NCBI GenBank assembly: GCA_023250955.1
Contig: JAHEZQ010000010.1
Coordinates: 1-64,000 of the forward strand
Source: Melioribacter sp.
Lineage (GTDB): Bacteria; Bacteroidota; Ignavibacteria; Ignavibacteriales; Melioribacteraceae
DNA: 64,000 nucleotides
Direction of reading: 5' to 3'
Numbering within the stretch: the stretch's first letter is position 1; every line of letters starts with the position of its first letter. Position numbers and translations under genes: made by a program. Below are positions 9,307 through 18,055 of the stretch, in pieces. The notes under the pieces were generated by a model that saw only the letters and a program-made list of their open reading frames with translations, was not told where the DNA came from and did no database searches.

Positions 9307-9337
9307 AGAACAACCTTTTTCCCCGACACAAAGTCTA
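9307..9337 (+). promoter_or_regulatory. Candidate ECF-sigma-dependent promoter
   Basis: AACCTTTTT (9312-9320) resembles the -35 element of ECF promoters; AACC and the downstream GTC are separated by 17 bases, with GTCTAA at 9333-9338 as the -10 element. It lies 24 bases before the ECF sigma gene at 9361, as expected for autoregulation. Assignment is by resemblance only. Confidence 0.5.
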
Positions 9338-9360
9338 ACTAACCGGAAGCCAAATAAAGA

Positions 9361-9942
9361 ATGAGCTTGACGGACAATCAATTAATAATTAACGCACAGC
9401 AGGGTGATATGTCTTCCTTTGAGGAGTTGGTATATCGTTATGACAGGCATGTTCTAAACATTGCAAAATCGTTTAGGAATAATGATGACGATGCTAAAGA
9501 CATCTACCAGGAAGTTTTTATGCGCGTTTACCGCGGGCTCAAAAATTTTCAGTTCAAGAGTGAATTCTCGACATGGCTTTTTAGAGTTACAACCAATGTC
9601 TGTATTACTCATCAATCTAGAAAAAAAGATCACGATTCGATCAACAAAGAAATTTACAGTGACGATGATAGCTCTATAATTTTAGCGGACACACTTACAG
9701 ACAATAAATCTACAGACGAATTAGCGGTTGGAGGAGACATTTCTAAATATATCAGTAAAGCGCTTGATGAACTTCCACCTCAGCAGAAAATGGTTTTTAC
9801 ACTTAAATATTTTGAAGAATATAAGATCCGTGAAATTGCAGAAATGATGCAATGCTCAGAAGGGGCCGTGAAGAAATATCTTTTTACCGCTACGCACAAG
9901 ATGAGAGACAGATTGAAAAATATTATGAGAGAAGAAAGATGA
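9361..9942 (+). CDS. ECF-family RNA polymerase sigma factor
   Basis: A 193-residue alternative sigma factor. Region 2 is seen at about residues 12-85 (FEELVYRYDRHVLNIA, DIYQEVFMRVYRGL, FSTWLFRVTTNV) and region 4 at about 130-185 (LDELPPQQKMVFTLKY, REIAEMMQCSEGAVKKYL, a helix-turn-helix). A Ser/Asp-rich linker joins them. Its stop overlaps the next gene's ATG (ATGA), and an ECF-like promoter precedes it, so it probably activates its own operon: this sigma, its likely anti-sigma and two DUF4097 proteins. Confidence 0.93.
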   Translation: MSLTDNQLIINAQQGDMSSFEELVYRYDRHVLNIAKSFRNNDDDAKDIYQEVFMRVYRGLKNFQFKSEFSTWLFRVTTNVCITHQSRKKDHDSINKEIYSDDDSSIILADTLTDNKSTDELAVGGDISKYISKALDELPPQQKMVFTLKYFEEYKIREIAEMMQCSEGAVKKYLFTATHKMRDRLKNIMREER

Positions 9943-10868
9943 ACAAAGAAAAATTTATAGAACTCGTTTATTTGTATTTGATGAATGAACTTCAAGCTCA
10001 CGAAAAAGATGAACTTGAAAACGCAATAATGCAAGATGATGAATTGAAGAACGAGTTTGAAAACATCAAAGAAACATTTAATGTAATTCAGAGCAGCAAG
10101 CCGACTGAAGCCGATGGACGTTTACTTATAAACGCACGCCAATCATTAATGCGAAAAATAAGACAAGCATCTGAAGAGAAATCTTCTGTCTCGCAGTTGA
10201 TAGAAAAAATTAAATATTACTTCTATCATAATTATGGTTTAGCATTAGGCGGAGCGGTTACTTTAGTGGTGAGCATTGGAATTGCTTATCTGATGTTCAT
10301 AAAGACGGCACAAAACACAGCCGTATTGGATAAGCCGATAGAACTTAACACTTCTCAAGAAAATGCATCTAATAATAAACTAAATACAGAAGCTCCATCG
10401 AATAACTCTAGTTCAACAATTGATAAAAGAAACATCAGTCCGCAAAATTTACGTGAAGCATTAATTAATGCATTACTCAGTGGATCAAATGACGGAATAC
10501 GTATTAGAAGCATTAGTACAATTTCAGATCAAACTAAACAAGAATCGTTTAGGCCGGATCCTCAAATTAAAGATGCTTTAATTACTGCAATGAGGAGTGA
10601 TAGTAATCCCGCAGTACGAAAAGAAGCATTGATGGTATTACAACATTACTCATATGATAATCAAATACGTGACGCATTTCTATATGTAATGTCAAAAGAT
10701 AAAAATTCAGGAATGCGAGTTGCGGCAATAAACGCTTTAGCAGATTGGAATAAAGAACAAAGAATAATAGACGAAATTTTAAAACAAGCATTGGCAAAAC
10801 AAGCACAGACAAACAACAATACTTTTGTAAAAATCCGTGCGGCTTCTATTCTTAAGGAGGTAGAATAA
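9939..10868 (+). CDS. Probable anti-sigma factor with one membrane segment and HEAT-like repeats
   Basis: A 309-residue protein read from the ATG that overlaps the sigma stop; an upstream in-frame start at 9852 lies inside the sigma gene and is not needed. The N-terminal ~90 residues are an acidic helical domain (YLMNELQAHEKDELE) like the anti-sigma domains of this family. One transmembrane segment follows at about residues 98-120, then an N/S-rich linker, then residues ~175-305 form alpha-helical repeats with alternating LLNALRS-like and VRKEALMVL-like helices, as in HEAT repeats. Inferred role: hold the ECF sigma at the inner membrane and sense the periplasm through the repeats. The pairing is from gene order only. 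Confidence 0.65.
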   Translation: MNKEKFIELVYLYLMNELQAHEKDELENAIMQDDELKNEFENIKETFNVIQSSKPTEADGRLLINARQSLMRKIRQASEEKSSVSQLIEKIKYYFYHNYGLALGGAVTLVVSIGIAYLMFIKTAQNTAVLDKPIELNTSQENASNNKLNTEAPSNNSSSTIDKRNISPQNLREALINALLSGSNDGIRIRSISTISDQTKQESFRPDPQIKDALITAMRSDSNPAVRKEALMVLQHYSYDNQIRDAFLYVMSKDKNSGMRVAAINALADWNKEQRIIDEILKQALAKQAQTNNNTFVKIRAASILKEVE

Positions 10869-10869
10869 A

Positions 10870-12024
10870 ATGAAACGTGTAAAATTATTAAATGCGATTT
10901 TGATATTGTTCTTGCTGATATCAAACACTTTAAGTGCAACCGATTTTGGGGAAGGAAAAACTAAATCCTTCAAGGTATCATCAGGCGGATCGTTGAACGT
11001 AGAGTTGCAAGTCGGCAATATAAATATCCAAACTTGGGATAAAGATGAAGTCCTGGTTAAAGTTGAAGGATTAAGCGATGATGCTTTCAAGAATCTGGAA
11101 ACCAATCTTAAAGGGAATGAACTAACCGTAAAATACGAGAACAATGAAGACGAAACTGAAGAAGAAGTAACATTCACAATTACGGTTCCTTCGAAATTTA
11201 ATCTTGATCTCAAAACAATGGGCGGAAATATTTCCTTAAAGAATAATATTAATGGAAATGTATCAATTGATACTTACGGCGGGGAAATCAGCGCAAAGAA
11301 TATTAACGGTACAACTAAGATTGAAACAAAAGGCGGCGACATTAGACTTGATGAAATAAACGGCGATTGCAACGTTAATACTTACGGAGGAGATATTTCA
11401 ATCAGTTTGATCAATGATAAAAATGCAAAAGTCTCAACAAACGGCGGCGATATTAATATTAAGAAATCTTCCGGAGGAGTTAGTGTAAAAACGTACGGAG
11501 GAGATATTACAGTTGGTGAATTAGGCGGCGACTCGGAATTGATTACTTATGGAGGAGAAGTATCGGTGGAAACAGCGAAAGGCAATATTGTGATGGATAC
11601 ATACGGCGGCAATTTGGAATTAAAAAGTGTAACCGGTAAAGTGTCTGGGAAAACAAACGGCGGCGACATTAATTTCAAAAAAGTTGATGGAAGTGTAAAT
11701 CTAAAAACTATGTCCGGCATGATTGCTATAGAACTTAATCCTTCTCCCAATAGTGAAAGCAAAATTTCTACAAATTCCGGCTCAATTGAATTAACTCTGC
11801 CGGCATCTGCAAAAGCAACAGTAGAAGCACGCATTCATGTTCAAGGCTGGTGGAAAAGCGCAAAGGACAATTATAAAATTTATTCTGATTTTGATTCGCA
11901 ATCATATACAACAGATGAAAGCGCACATGATATTGTCGGAGTTTATAATGTTAATGGCGGCGGATCAAAAATAATTCTTAAATCCATTAATGATGAAATT
12001 AAAATTAAAAAAGCAGCTAAATAA
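10870..12024 (+). CDS. Secreted DUF4097 beta-repeat protein
   Basis: A 384-residue exported protein. Residues 1-23 form a signal peptide. The body consists of short strands with the recurring motif TYGGDI / TNGGDINF every 15-20 residues, as expected for a right-handed beta-helix (DUF4097/DUF4098). No catalytic residues are apparent. It begins one base after the anti-sigma stop, with GGAGGT just upstream, so it belongs to the ECF operon. DUF4097 proteins are often found with ECF sigma or PspC genes and are thought to act in envelope-stress sensing; this link is inferred from context. Confidence 0.8.
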   Translation: MKRVKLLNAILILFLLISNTLSATDFGEGKTKSFKVSSGGSLNVELQVGNINIQTWDKDEVLVKVEGLSDDAFKNLETNLKGNELTVKYENNEDETEEEVTFTITVPSKFNLDLKTMGGNISLKNNINGNVSIDTYGGEISAKNINGTTKIETKGGDIRLDEINGDCNVNTYGGDISISLINDKNAKVSTNGGDINIKKSSGGVSVKTYGGDITVGELGGDSELITYGGEVSVETAKGNIVMDTYGGNLELKSVTGKVSGKTNGGDINFKKVDGSVNLKTMSGMIAIELNPSPNSESKISTNSGSIELTLPASAKATVEARIHVQGWWKSAKDNYKIYSDFDSQSYTTDESAHDIVGVYNVNGGGSKIILKSINDEIKIKKAAK

Positions 12025-12034
12025 AGGAGCTAAG

Positions 12035-13246
12035 ATGAAAAAGTTTACACAAATTATTTTCCTTTGTCTTTTCGGATTAGTATTCATTGCGGCAACTCCG
12101 TCAAGCAGTTGTATGCTGAATATCGGACGCTATTATTGCCCAGATGAAAATTCATCACGAGATAACAGAGAAGTTAAAAAAGAATTTGAAGTTAAACCCG
12201 GCGGTAAAGTTACCATTGACTTAAAAACCGGCGCCGATATTGAAATTAAAGGATGGGAGAAAAATCTTTTAACTGCAAACGCTACAATTGAAGATGATAA
12301 AGAAAATCCAATTGAAATGGAATTCAATCAAAGCGGGAATAACGTTGAAATAACATCAAATTATTCACACCGCAATAATCATAATAGCTCAAGCGCAAAA
12401 CTTGTTTTACAGGTTCCAAAGAAATTTAATGTTGAGTTCAATACAATGGGCGGCGATGTAAGCATCATTTTTGTTGAAGGTAATATTGAAGGAAAAACAA
12501 TGGGTGGAGAATTAGAACTTCTAAATCTTAAAGGTGTGTTGGACGTTGTAACTATGGGAGGAGAAATCACTTTGAAGGATTCAGAAGTTGACGGAAAAGT
12601 AAAAACAATGGGCGGTGAGATTTTGGTTGAAAATGTTAAAGGAGATGTTAATGCGTCTTCAATGGGCGGAAAAGTCAGACAAATAAATGTAGAGGGCAAA
12701 GGAAAGTCTATCGGTAACGAAGTAAATATATCTACGATGGGTGGCGAAATCGAAATTGATAAAGCACCTAACGGCGCAAAATTAAAAACCATGGGCGGAG
12801 ATATTAAAGTAAATAAAGCCGGAAAATTTTTAGATGCTGAAACTATGGGTGGTGAGATTGAAGCAGAAGTTGACGGTTGGATCAAAGCGACAACTATGGG
12901 CGGAGATGTTGATATTAAAATGGTCGGTGACCCAAATGACGGGAAGAGAGATGTTACTGTTAAATCAATGGGCGGTGATATTACTCTGGTTGTGCCTGCA
13001 GGGTTATCAATGGATATTAATATTGAAGTTATATATGCTAAAGGCAGAAAAGTAAAATCAGATGATGAATTTAATAAGCTAAAAATTGTAAGTGATTTTC
13101 CAGTAACAGAGGAAAGAAGTAAAGAATGGGATACATCTAAAGGATCACCTAGAAAAACTCTTTTAGGAACGGGTTCTGTTAACGGCGGGAAAAATAAGGT
13201 TAAGATTACTACTTATAACGGCAATGTATATTTGAAGAAAGGATAA
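12035..13246 (+). CDS. Second secreted DUF4097 beta-repeat protein
   Basis: A paralogue of the preceding gene, 403 residues from the ATG at 12035, chosen because GGAG lies seven bases upstream; an earlier in-frame ATG at 11990 falls inside the previous gene. A signal peptide occupies residues ~1-24; the following PSSSC is a poor lipobox, so lipidation is doubtful. The body repeats TMGGEI or TMGGDI about ten times, consistent with a beta-helix. It ends at a terminator and shares the operon with the sigma, anti-sigma and first DUF4097 gene. Confidence 0.8.
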   Translation: MKKFTQIIFLCLFGLVFIAATPSSSCMLNIGRYYCPDENSSRDNREVKKEFEVKPGGKVTIDLKTGADIEIKGWEKNLLTANATIEDDKENPIEMEFNQSGNNVEITSNYSHRNNHNSSSAKLVLQVPKKFNVEFNTMGGDVSIIFVEGNIEGKTMGGELELLNLKGVLDVVTMGGEITLKDSEVDGKVKTMGGEILVENVKGDVNASSMGGKVRQINVEGKGKSIGNEVNISTMGGEIEIDKAPNGAKLKTMGGDIKVNKAGKFLDAETMGGEIEAEVDGWIKATTMGGDVDIKMVGDPNDGKRDVTVKSMGGDITLVVPAGLSMDINIEVIYAKGRKVKSDDEFNKLKIVSDFPVTEERSKEWDTSKGSPRKTLLGTGSVNGGKNKVKITTYNGNVYLKKG

Positions 13247-13268
13247 TAAATTATTTTCGATGCATATA

Positions 13269-13302
13269 AAACCCGGTTTCTTAAATGGAATCGGGTTTTT
13301 TT
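13269..13302. terminator. Rho-independent terminator between convergent ECF operons
   Basis: A stem of about 12 pairs (13269-13280 with 13287-13298, core AAACCCG/CGGGTTT) is followed by a run of T. It ends the DUF4097 operon and may also act on the opposing anti-sigma transcript. Confidence 0.8.
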
Positions 13303-13305
13303 ATT

Positions 13306-13542
13306 CTACTCTTTCAATCCAAGACATTCCATCAATCTACTATGAGCTTCCTCGGAAAGGTTAACGTTGTATTTTTTGTAGAACTCAATTGTTGTCTCAA
13401 CGGATTTGAAGTAATGACTGCAATTCCCGCATTCATCAAGATGTTTTTTTATCATAAGACAATTCGGGGAATCGAGCTGTTCGCCGAGATTATCGCAAAT
13501 GTGCATCATTACATCTTTACAAGTTGGTTTGTTCTCATTCAT
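13306..13542 (-). CDS. Small zinc-finger anti-sigma factor (ZAS type)
   Basis: A 78-residue soluble protein carrying the H-x3-C-x2-C signature of zinc-binding anti-sigma factors: H34, C38 and C41 in KKHLDECGNC, with further cysteines C8, C16 and C28 that may complete metal binding. There is no membrane segment, so it is a cytoplasmic, possibly redox-responsive, anti-sigma as in RsrA-type proteins. Its start overlaps the sigma stop by eight bases, indicating a translationally coupled pair. Confidence 0.8.
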   Translation of the reverse strand: MNENKPTCKDVMMHICDNLGEQLDSPNCLMIKKHLDECGNCSHYFKSVETTIEFYKKYNVNLSEEAHSRLMECLGLKE

Positions 13543-14098
13543 AATTAAACATACCGTTTAATTCATTCCTTAAAAAAGATCTTGCTCTATGCAGTCTCGA
13601 TTTTACAGCCGGCACGGAAAGTTCTACCATCTTTGCCGTCTCTTCGGTTGAAAACCCTGCAACATCTCTAAGCATAAAAACAATTCTATATTCTGCAGGA
13701 AGTTTTTCTATTGCTTTATCAAGATGTTCCTTCAGCTCATTGTTTTCCGTTACTTTATCCGGAGTTACTTTCCAATCGGCAATACTTTTTTCGTCAATGT
13801 CTGCTTCCTCATCTTCAAATGATGCGAAAGCGTATTTGCTATCAGACCGCGCAAGCATTAAACAATGGTTGCTAACAACTCTGTAAAGCCATGTAGATAA
13901 TTTAGATTGTCCGCTGAACTGATTTAAATTTTTCACCATGCTTAAAAATGTTTCCTGCATAGTGTGCTCAGCTTTATCCTTATTTCTGCAAATCTTGAAA
14001 GAAAAATTATATACAGTCTGTTCGTAAATCTTAACAAGCTCTGCTAAAGATTTTCCGTCTCCGAGCTGCGCTTGCTTAATTAGTTTTAATTCATCCAT
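13535..14098 (-). CDS. ECF-family RNA polymerase sigma factor (second)
   Basis: A 187-residue sigma factor. Region 2 includes TVYNFSFKICRNKDKAEHTMQETFLSM and SKLSTWLYRVVSNHCL, and region 4 includes KLPAEYRIVFMLRDVAGFSTEETAKM followed by the SVPAVKSRLHRAR recognition helix, near residues 125-180. It is followed by its probable zinc anti-sigma. It converges on the other ECF operon and lies 37 bases downstream of the glycosylase gene on the same strand, so it could be cotranscribed with it or have its own promoter in the gap. Confidence 0.93.
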   Translation of the reverse strand: MDELKLIKQAQLGDGKSLAELVKIYEQTVYNFSFKICRNKDKAEHTMQETFLSMVKNLNQFSGQSKLSTWLYRVVSNHCLMLARSDSKYAFASFEDEEADIDEKSIADWKVTPDKVTENNELKEHLDKAIEKLPAEYRIVFMLRDVAGFSTEETAKMVELSVPAVKSRLHRARSFLRNELNGMFNYE

Positions 14099-14135
14099 TT
14101 ATTTGATGTCATTATTTGAATAAGGATTCCGGTTA

Positions 14136-14765
14136 TTAATCACACTGAATCAAATTATTGTCTAAACTTTTCCAAAGATAACGGCTTACTACTGAACAAT
14201 ATGGATCCCAGTTGTACTTTTTTGCTATTGATCTAATCTTCTTTTCATCCGGCAATTTTTTCAATCGGTAATTTAACATTACTGCTTTTCGAATTCCAAG
14301 ATCGGAAAATGGGAGAATGTTTAACCGTCCCAATGTGAAAATCAAAAACATGTGTGATGTCCAAATTCCAATTCCTTTTACTTTTGTCAATTCCACAATA
14401 ATTTCATCATCAGACATTTTGAAAAGTTTATTTAAGTGAATTTCCTTTGTAGTTATTTTCTGTGAAAGGTCCTTAACATATTTAACTTTTGCGTTTGATA
14501 ATCCAACAGAACGTAATGTTATATCACTTGTGTCAAGTATTTGTTCGGGCAAAGGATTATTGTTAAATAAATCCATAAATCGAGAAGCTATCTTATCGGC
14601 AGCGAAAGTTGATAATTGTTGCCCGATGATAGCATCTAGTAATGAATTGAAGTATTGCTTGTGGGGCGTTAAATTGATAATACCGATGTTTTTTATTATT
14701 GTTGATAGCGTATAATCATGTTGGGAAAGGTGTTTTATTGCTCGTTTAATTTCTGCATTTTGCAT
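14136..14765 (-). CDS. DNA-3-methyladenine glycosylase II (AlkA/HhH-GPD family)
   Basis: A base-excision repair glycosylase of 209 residues that would remove alkylated purines. The helix-hairpin-helix is LTKVKGIGIWTSHMF (about 126-140) and the catalytic aspartate is D155 in LPFSDLGIRKAV. The leading IIGQQLST motif (about 47-53) is typical of the family. There is no N-terminal Ada-like domain and no iron-sulfur Cys cluster, so it is the short AlkA type rather than Nth. It is divergent from the sensor gene at 14795. Confidence 0.88.
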   Translation of the reverse strand: MQNAEIKRAIKHLSQHDYTLSTIIKNIGIINLTPHKQYFNSLLDAIIGQQLSTFAADKIASRFMDLFNNNPLPEQILDTSDITLRSVGLSNAKVKYVKDLSQKITTKEIHLNKLFKMSDDEIIVELTKVKGIGIWTSHMFLIFTLGRLNILPFSDLGIRKAVMLNYRLKKLPDEKKIRSIAKKYNWDPYCSVVSRYLWKSLDNNLIQCD

Positions 14766-14794
14766 TAAAGATTACCTCAATATTTATCGGTGAT

Positions 14795-17086
14795 ATGGAA
14801 AATCAATTATTAATAACTTTAAGCCGGAACAAATTACTTAAAAATGCAGACATTTCTAAGATTGACCTAAGAAATGTTAGAGGTCAACTAATTACTATTG
14901 GCGAAGGTGAAATTTTGTACCGTGAAGGAGATTTTGCAGAGATTATTTATTTAGTTATAAGCGGTGAGATAAATGTTATTAAAAAACGATTATTGGGAAA
15001 AACCAAGTCATATATATTTTCGGAAAATGATTTCTTCGGTCATGAAGAATTTTTTGAAGAAACGTCACGTACATCAACGGCAGTTGCTCTAAGAGATTCT
15101 TACATAATTTCATTAACGCGTGAAGAAGTTGATTTATTAATAAAGCAAGACGACGAAATTTTAATAAACCTTAGAGAACCAATTGCTGAAATTGATGAAG
15201 AGGAACTATCGGTCAGAATAGGAAATATTGAACCCGAACAAATTCCCGAAATAGAAGAACCGGCATGGGCACCGCCTCTTAAAGATAATTTTATTCCTAT
15301 CGAAGAACCGGAACCTTTTGAAAAACAACAGACCGAACAGACATCTAAATTAGAAGCGGATAATTCTATCATACAACATGATGATAAAATTCCGGAAGAA
15401 GAATCAACACCGAAGGTTTTATTCTTTGATGAGAATGCGGCTTTGAATGAAGACGGAATTCCAAAAGCTGAATTTGAATTGCCTGATCTTCCATTGAGAA
15501 CCGAAGAGACGCGGAAATCCAACGAAGATTTGAACGATGCTTTATTCCGGATTCTCAGCGGTACTCATGAGACTCATTATGAACCAGAAAAGAAAGAAGA
15601 AACTTCACCCGTCGAAGAAACCGATGATGATTTTCTTTCATCTCTTGTTGTTGATGAAAAACCAGAAGCAAAAACGAAAACTTTTGATGAAGAAGTATTA
15701 CAAACTGAAGATTTTTCCCAAGATAAAATAGAACCAGAAAAAGAATTAGAAAAAGCCGAGGATGATTTTGATTTTCCCCCAAGAGTAATTAGTAATGCAA
15801 CAAAGGATGATTTTATAGAAGCCGAACGATTAATTGAAGCAAACACAAAATCAACTCAGCAAAATCCCGAACAACCGGTTAAAACAAGCCATGAAATTCA
15901 CATTGAAGAAACAATGAATACTGATGAACTTCAAATGATTATTAAAGCTGCTGAACTGGTTAACTCAAATATTCGTATTGATGAGGTATTAAAAAATATT
16001 GTTGATGTTGCGACTGATTTGACCAATGCAGACCGGGGCACACTTTATTTGGTTGATAAAGAAAAGAACGAACTCTGGTCGTTAATTACAATGGGCGATG
16101 AGATGCGCGAAATCCGCCTTAAGATTGGAGAAGGGCTTGCCGGATATGTTGCTAAGAGTGGCGAGACTATTAACATAAAAGATGTTCAAAAAGATTCCAG
16201 GTTTAGAAACGACACAGACCGCGCAAGCGGCTATACAACTAGAAATATGATCTGCTTCCCTATAAAAAATAATAAAGGTGTAATCACAGGCGTTCTTCAG
16301 TTATTAAACAGTGCAAAAGGCGAGTTTAATAAACGTGATGAAGAATTTTTAAATGCTCTTTCAATTCATTCTGCAATCGCTTTGCAAAATGCTGAACTCG
16401 TGGAGAAATTATTACAATCAGAAAGAGTTCAATCTCTCGGTAAGATGGCTAACTTTTTAATTCAAGATATTAAAAAACCGATTCTTGTAAGTAAAAGATA
16501 TGCAGAACATTTACGCAGCAAACAACTGCCCGCTGATGTAACACAAATAGTTGATATGCTGCTTGAACAACTTGGACAAGTTGCAGATTTAGTTCAAACA
16601 ACTTCCAACTATTCGGACGGCAAGACAATACTACGCACTATTAACGTCAGTTTGAATAACACACTGGCAGATTATGCTTCGAGAATGGAACAAAGTATTG
16701 AAAACCGGAATTGTACAATTGTAACTGAACCTGATAAAGACGTAACTGTTAAACTTGATCAGAAAGAATTTTTTCAATGTTACACCCACATAGTTAAAAA
16801 TGCTTGCGAAGCCATGCCTGATGGCGGCATTGTGCATATATCTACTAAGCGCGACGGCAAAAAAGTGAAAATATTTTTTAAGGATTCTGGACTCGGCATA
16901 CCCGAAGGCTTCAAAGAAAAAATATTTGAACCGTTTATGACGCATGGGAAAAAAGAAGGGACAGGACTAGGACTTTCGATCACAAGAAAAGTAGTAGAGG
17001 CACACAACGGAACTATTGATGTCGAAAGTTCGATCGGCAACGGCGCTTCATTTATTATAACATTACCAACTGCCTCTTCAATCTAA
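14795..17086 (+). CDS. Sensor kinase-like protein: cNMP-binding, GAF and HATPase domains, phospho-His missing
   Basis: A 763-residue cytoplasmic protein. Residues ~15-130 form a CRP-like cyclic nucleotide-binding domain (EILYREGDFAEIIYLVISGE). Residues ~135-375 are a long acidic, low-complexity linker. A GAF domain lies at ~385-540 (ADRGTLYLVDKEKNELWS, GEGLAGYVAKSGE). Then come a dimerisation helix and a HATPase_c domain with N box HIVKNACEAMP, G1 DSGLGIPEG (near 697) and G2 GTGLGLSI (near 722). In the H-box the usual His is Gln557 (FLIQDIKKPI, codon CAA), so ordinary autophosphorylation is not expected. No response regulator is adjacent. Confidence 0.88.
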   Translation: MENQLLITLSRNKLLKNADISKIDLRNVRGQLITIGEGEILYREGDFAEIIYLVISGEINVIKKRLLGKTKSYIFSENDFFGHEEFFEETSRTSTAVALRDSYIISLTREEVDLLIKQDDEILINLREPIAEIDEEELSVRIGNIEPEQIPEIEEPAWAPPLKDNFIPIEEPEPFEKQQTEQTSKLEADNSIIQHDDKIPEEESTPKVLFFDENAALNEDGIPKAEFELPDLPLRTEETRKSNEDLNDALFRILSGTHETHYEPEKKEETSPVEETDDDFLSSLVVDEKPEAKTKTFDEEVLQTEDFSQDKIEPEKELEKAEDDFDFPPRVISNATKDDFIEAERLIEANTKSTQQNPEQPVKTSHEIHIEETMNTDELQMIIKAAELVNSNIRIDEVLKNIVDVATDLTNADRGTLYLVDKEKNELWSLITMGDEMREIRLKIGEGLAGYVAKSGETINIKDVQKDSRFRNDTDRASGYTTRNMICFPIKNNKGVITGVLQLLNSAKGEFNKRDEEFLNALSIHSAIALQNAELVEKLLQSERVQSLGKMANFLIQDIKKPILVSKRYAEHLRSKQLPADVTQIVDMLLEQLGQVADLVQTTSNYSDGKTILRTINVSLNNTLADYASRMEQSIENRNCTIVTEPDKDVTVKLDQKEFFQCYTHIVKNACEAMPDGGIVHISTKRDGKKVKIFFKDSGLGIPEGFKEKIFEPFMTHGKKEGTGLGLSITRKVVEAHNGTIDVESSIGNGASFIITLPTASSI

Positions 17087-17137
17087 TCCGCCTTTGCAGG
17101 AAATAAAACAGTCAAGAATTTTGAATGACGAATATCA

Positions 17138-18046
17138 ATGAACTACAATCTTATTACTATTCTAGGTCCTACGGCAGTTGGTAAAACTTATCTTGCAGCA
17201 CAATTAGCAAACCATTTTAATGGAGAAATTATTTCTGCCGATTCCAGACAAGTTTATAGGAGAATGGATATTGGTACAGGAAAAGATATTAGTGATTACA
17301 ATGTTGATGGAAAAACTATCCCGTATCATTTAATAGACGTAATCGAACCAAAAGAAGAATTCAATCTCTTCCTTTTTAATAAGTATTTTTATGAAACATT
17401 TAACAATTTAACTTTATGCGGAAAAACACCCTTCCTTGTCGGCGGGACAGGATTATACTTACATTCTATTTTAAGAGGATATGAATTAAACAAAGTTGAT
17501 TTTAATGAAACGCGATATAAAGAACTTGATGAATATGAAATAACAGATCTTAGTGAAAAACTGAAAAAGATTAATCCGTCATTACATAACACAACCGATC
17601 TACTTATTAAAGAAAGAATAATCCGTGCAATTATGATTACCGAAAAAGAGAATGATAAAGAGTTATTAAAAAAATCTGATATTAATTCTCTTACAATAGG
17701 AATATGGCTTGAAAGAGAAGAGATAAAGAAAAAAATAACAGCACGACTTAAGCATCGTTCGCAAAATGGAATGATTGAAGAAGTTAAAAAATTAATTAAT
17801 GAAGGAATATCATTCGAACGGCTTAATCTATTTGGACTTGAATATAAATTTATCGGGAAGTATTTAAACGGAGAATTAAGTTATAACGATATGCATCAAA
17901 AATTGAATAGCGCAATTCATAGCTTTGCTAAACGACAAATGACATGGTTTAGGAAAATGGAAAAGGAAGGAATAGTTATACATTGGATAAATGGAGCGAA
18001 TTACGAAGAGGCCCGTCAGATTATTTCTACAAATTATTCCGTATAA
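17138..18046 (+). CDS. miaA: tRNA dimethylallyltransferase MiaA
   Basis: It transfers an isopentenyl group from DMAPP to A37 of tRNAs that read codons starting with U. The 302-residue protein has the P-loop GPTAVGKT (residues ~9-16), the SADSRQVYRRMDIGTGK substrate motif, PYHLIDV and PFLVGGTGLY, followed by the helical insert and the C-terminal FAKRQMTWFRK tRNA-binding motif. Length is normal. It is followed nine bases later by a glycosyltransferase on the same strand. Confidence 0.96.
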   Translation: MNYNLITILGPTAVGKTYLAAQLANHFNGEIISADSRQVYRRMDIGTGKDISDYNVDGKTIPYHLIDVIEPKEEFNLFLFNKYFYETFNNLTLCGKTPFLVGGTGLYLHSILRGYELNKVDFNETRYKELDEYEITDLSEKLKKINPSLHNTTDLLIKERIIRAIMITEKENDKELLKKSDINSLTIGIWLEREEIKKKITARLKHRSQNGMIEEVKKLINEGISFERLNLFGLEYKFIGKYLNGELSYNDMHQKLNSAIHSFAKRQMTWFRKMEKEGIVIHWINGANYEEARQIISTNYSV

Positions 18047-18055
18047 TTTTACAAA

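Noticed and set aside
11990-12034. Longer start for the second DUF4097 gene
   Set aside because: The extension lies in the previous gene, and the ATG at 12035 has a good ribosome site and signal peptide.
12379-12885. Minus-strand frame with repeated SPPIV residues
   Set aside because: It is the antisense reading of the TMGGEI repeats of the DUF4097 gene.
11240-12970. Regular spacing in the two DUF4097 genes looked at first like a CRISPR or tandem array
   Set aside because: The period follows codons, and the units differ; it reflects beta-helix coils in the proteins.
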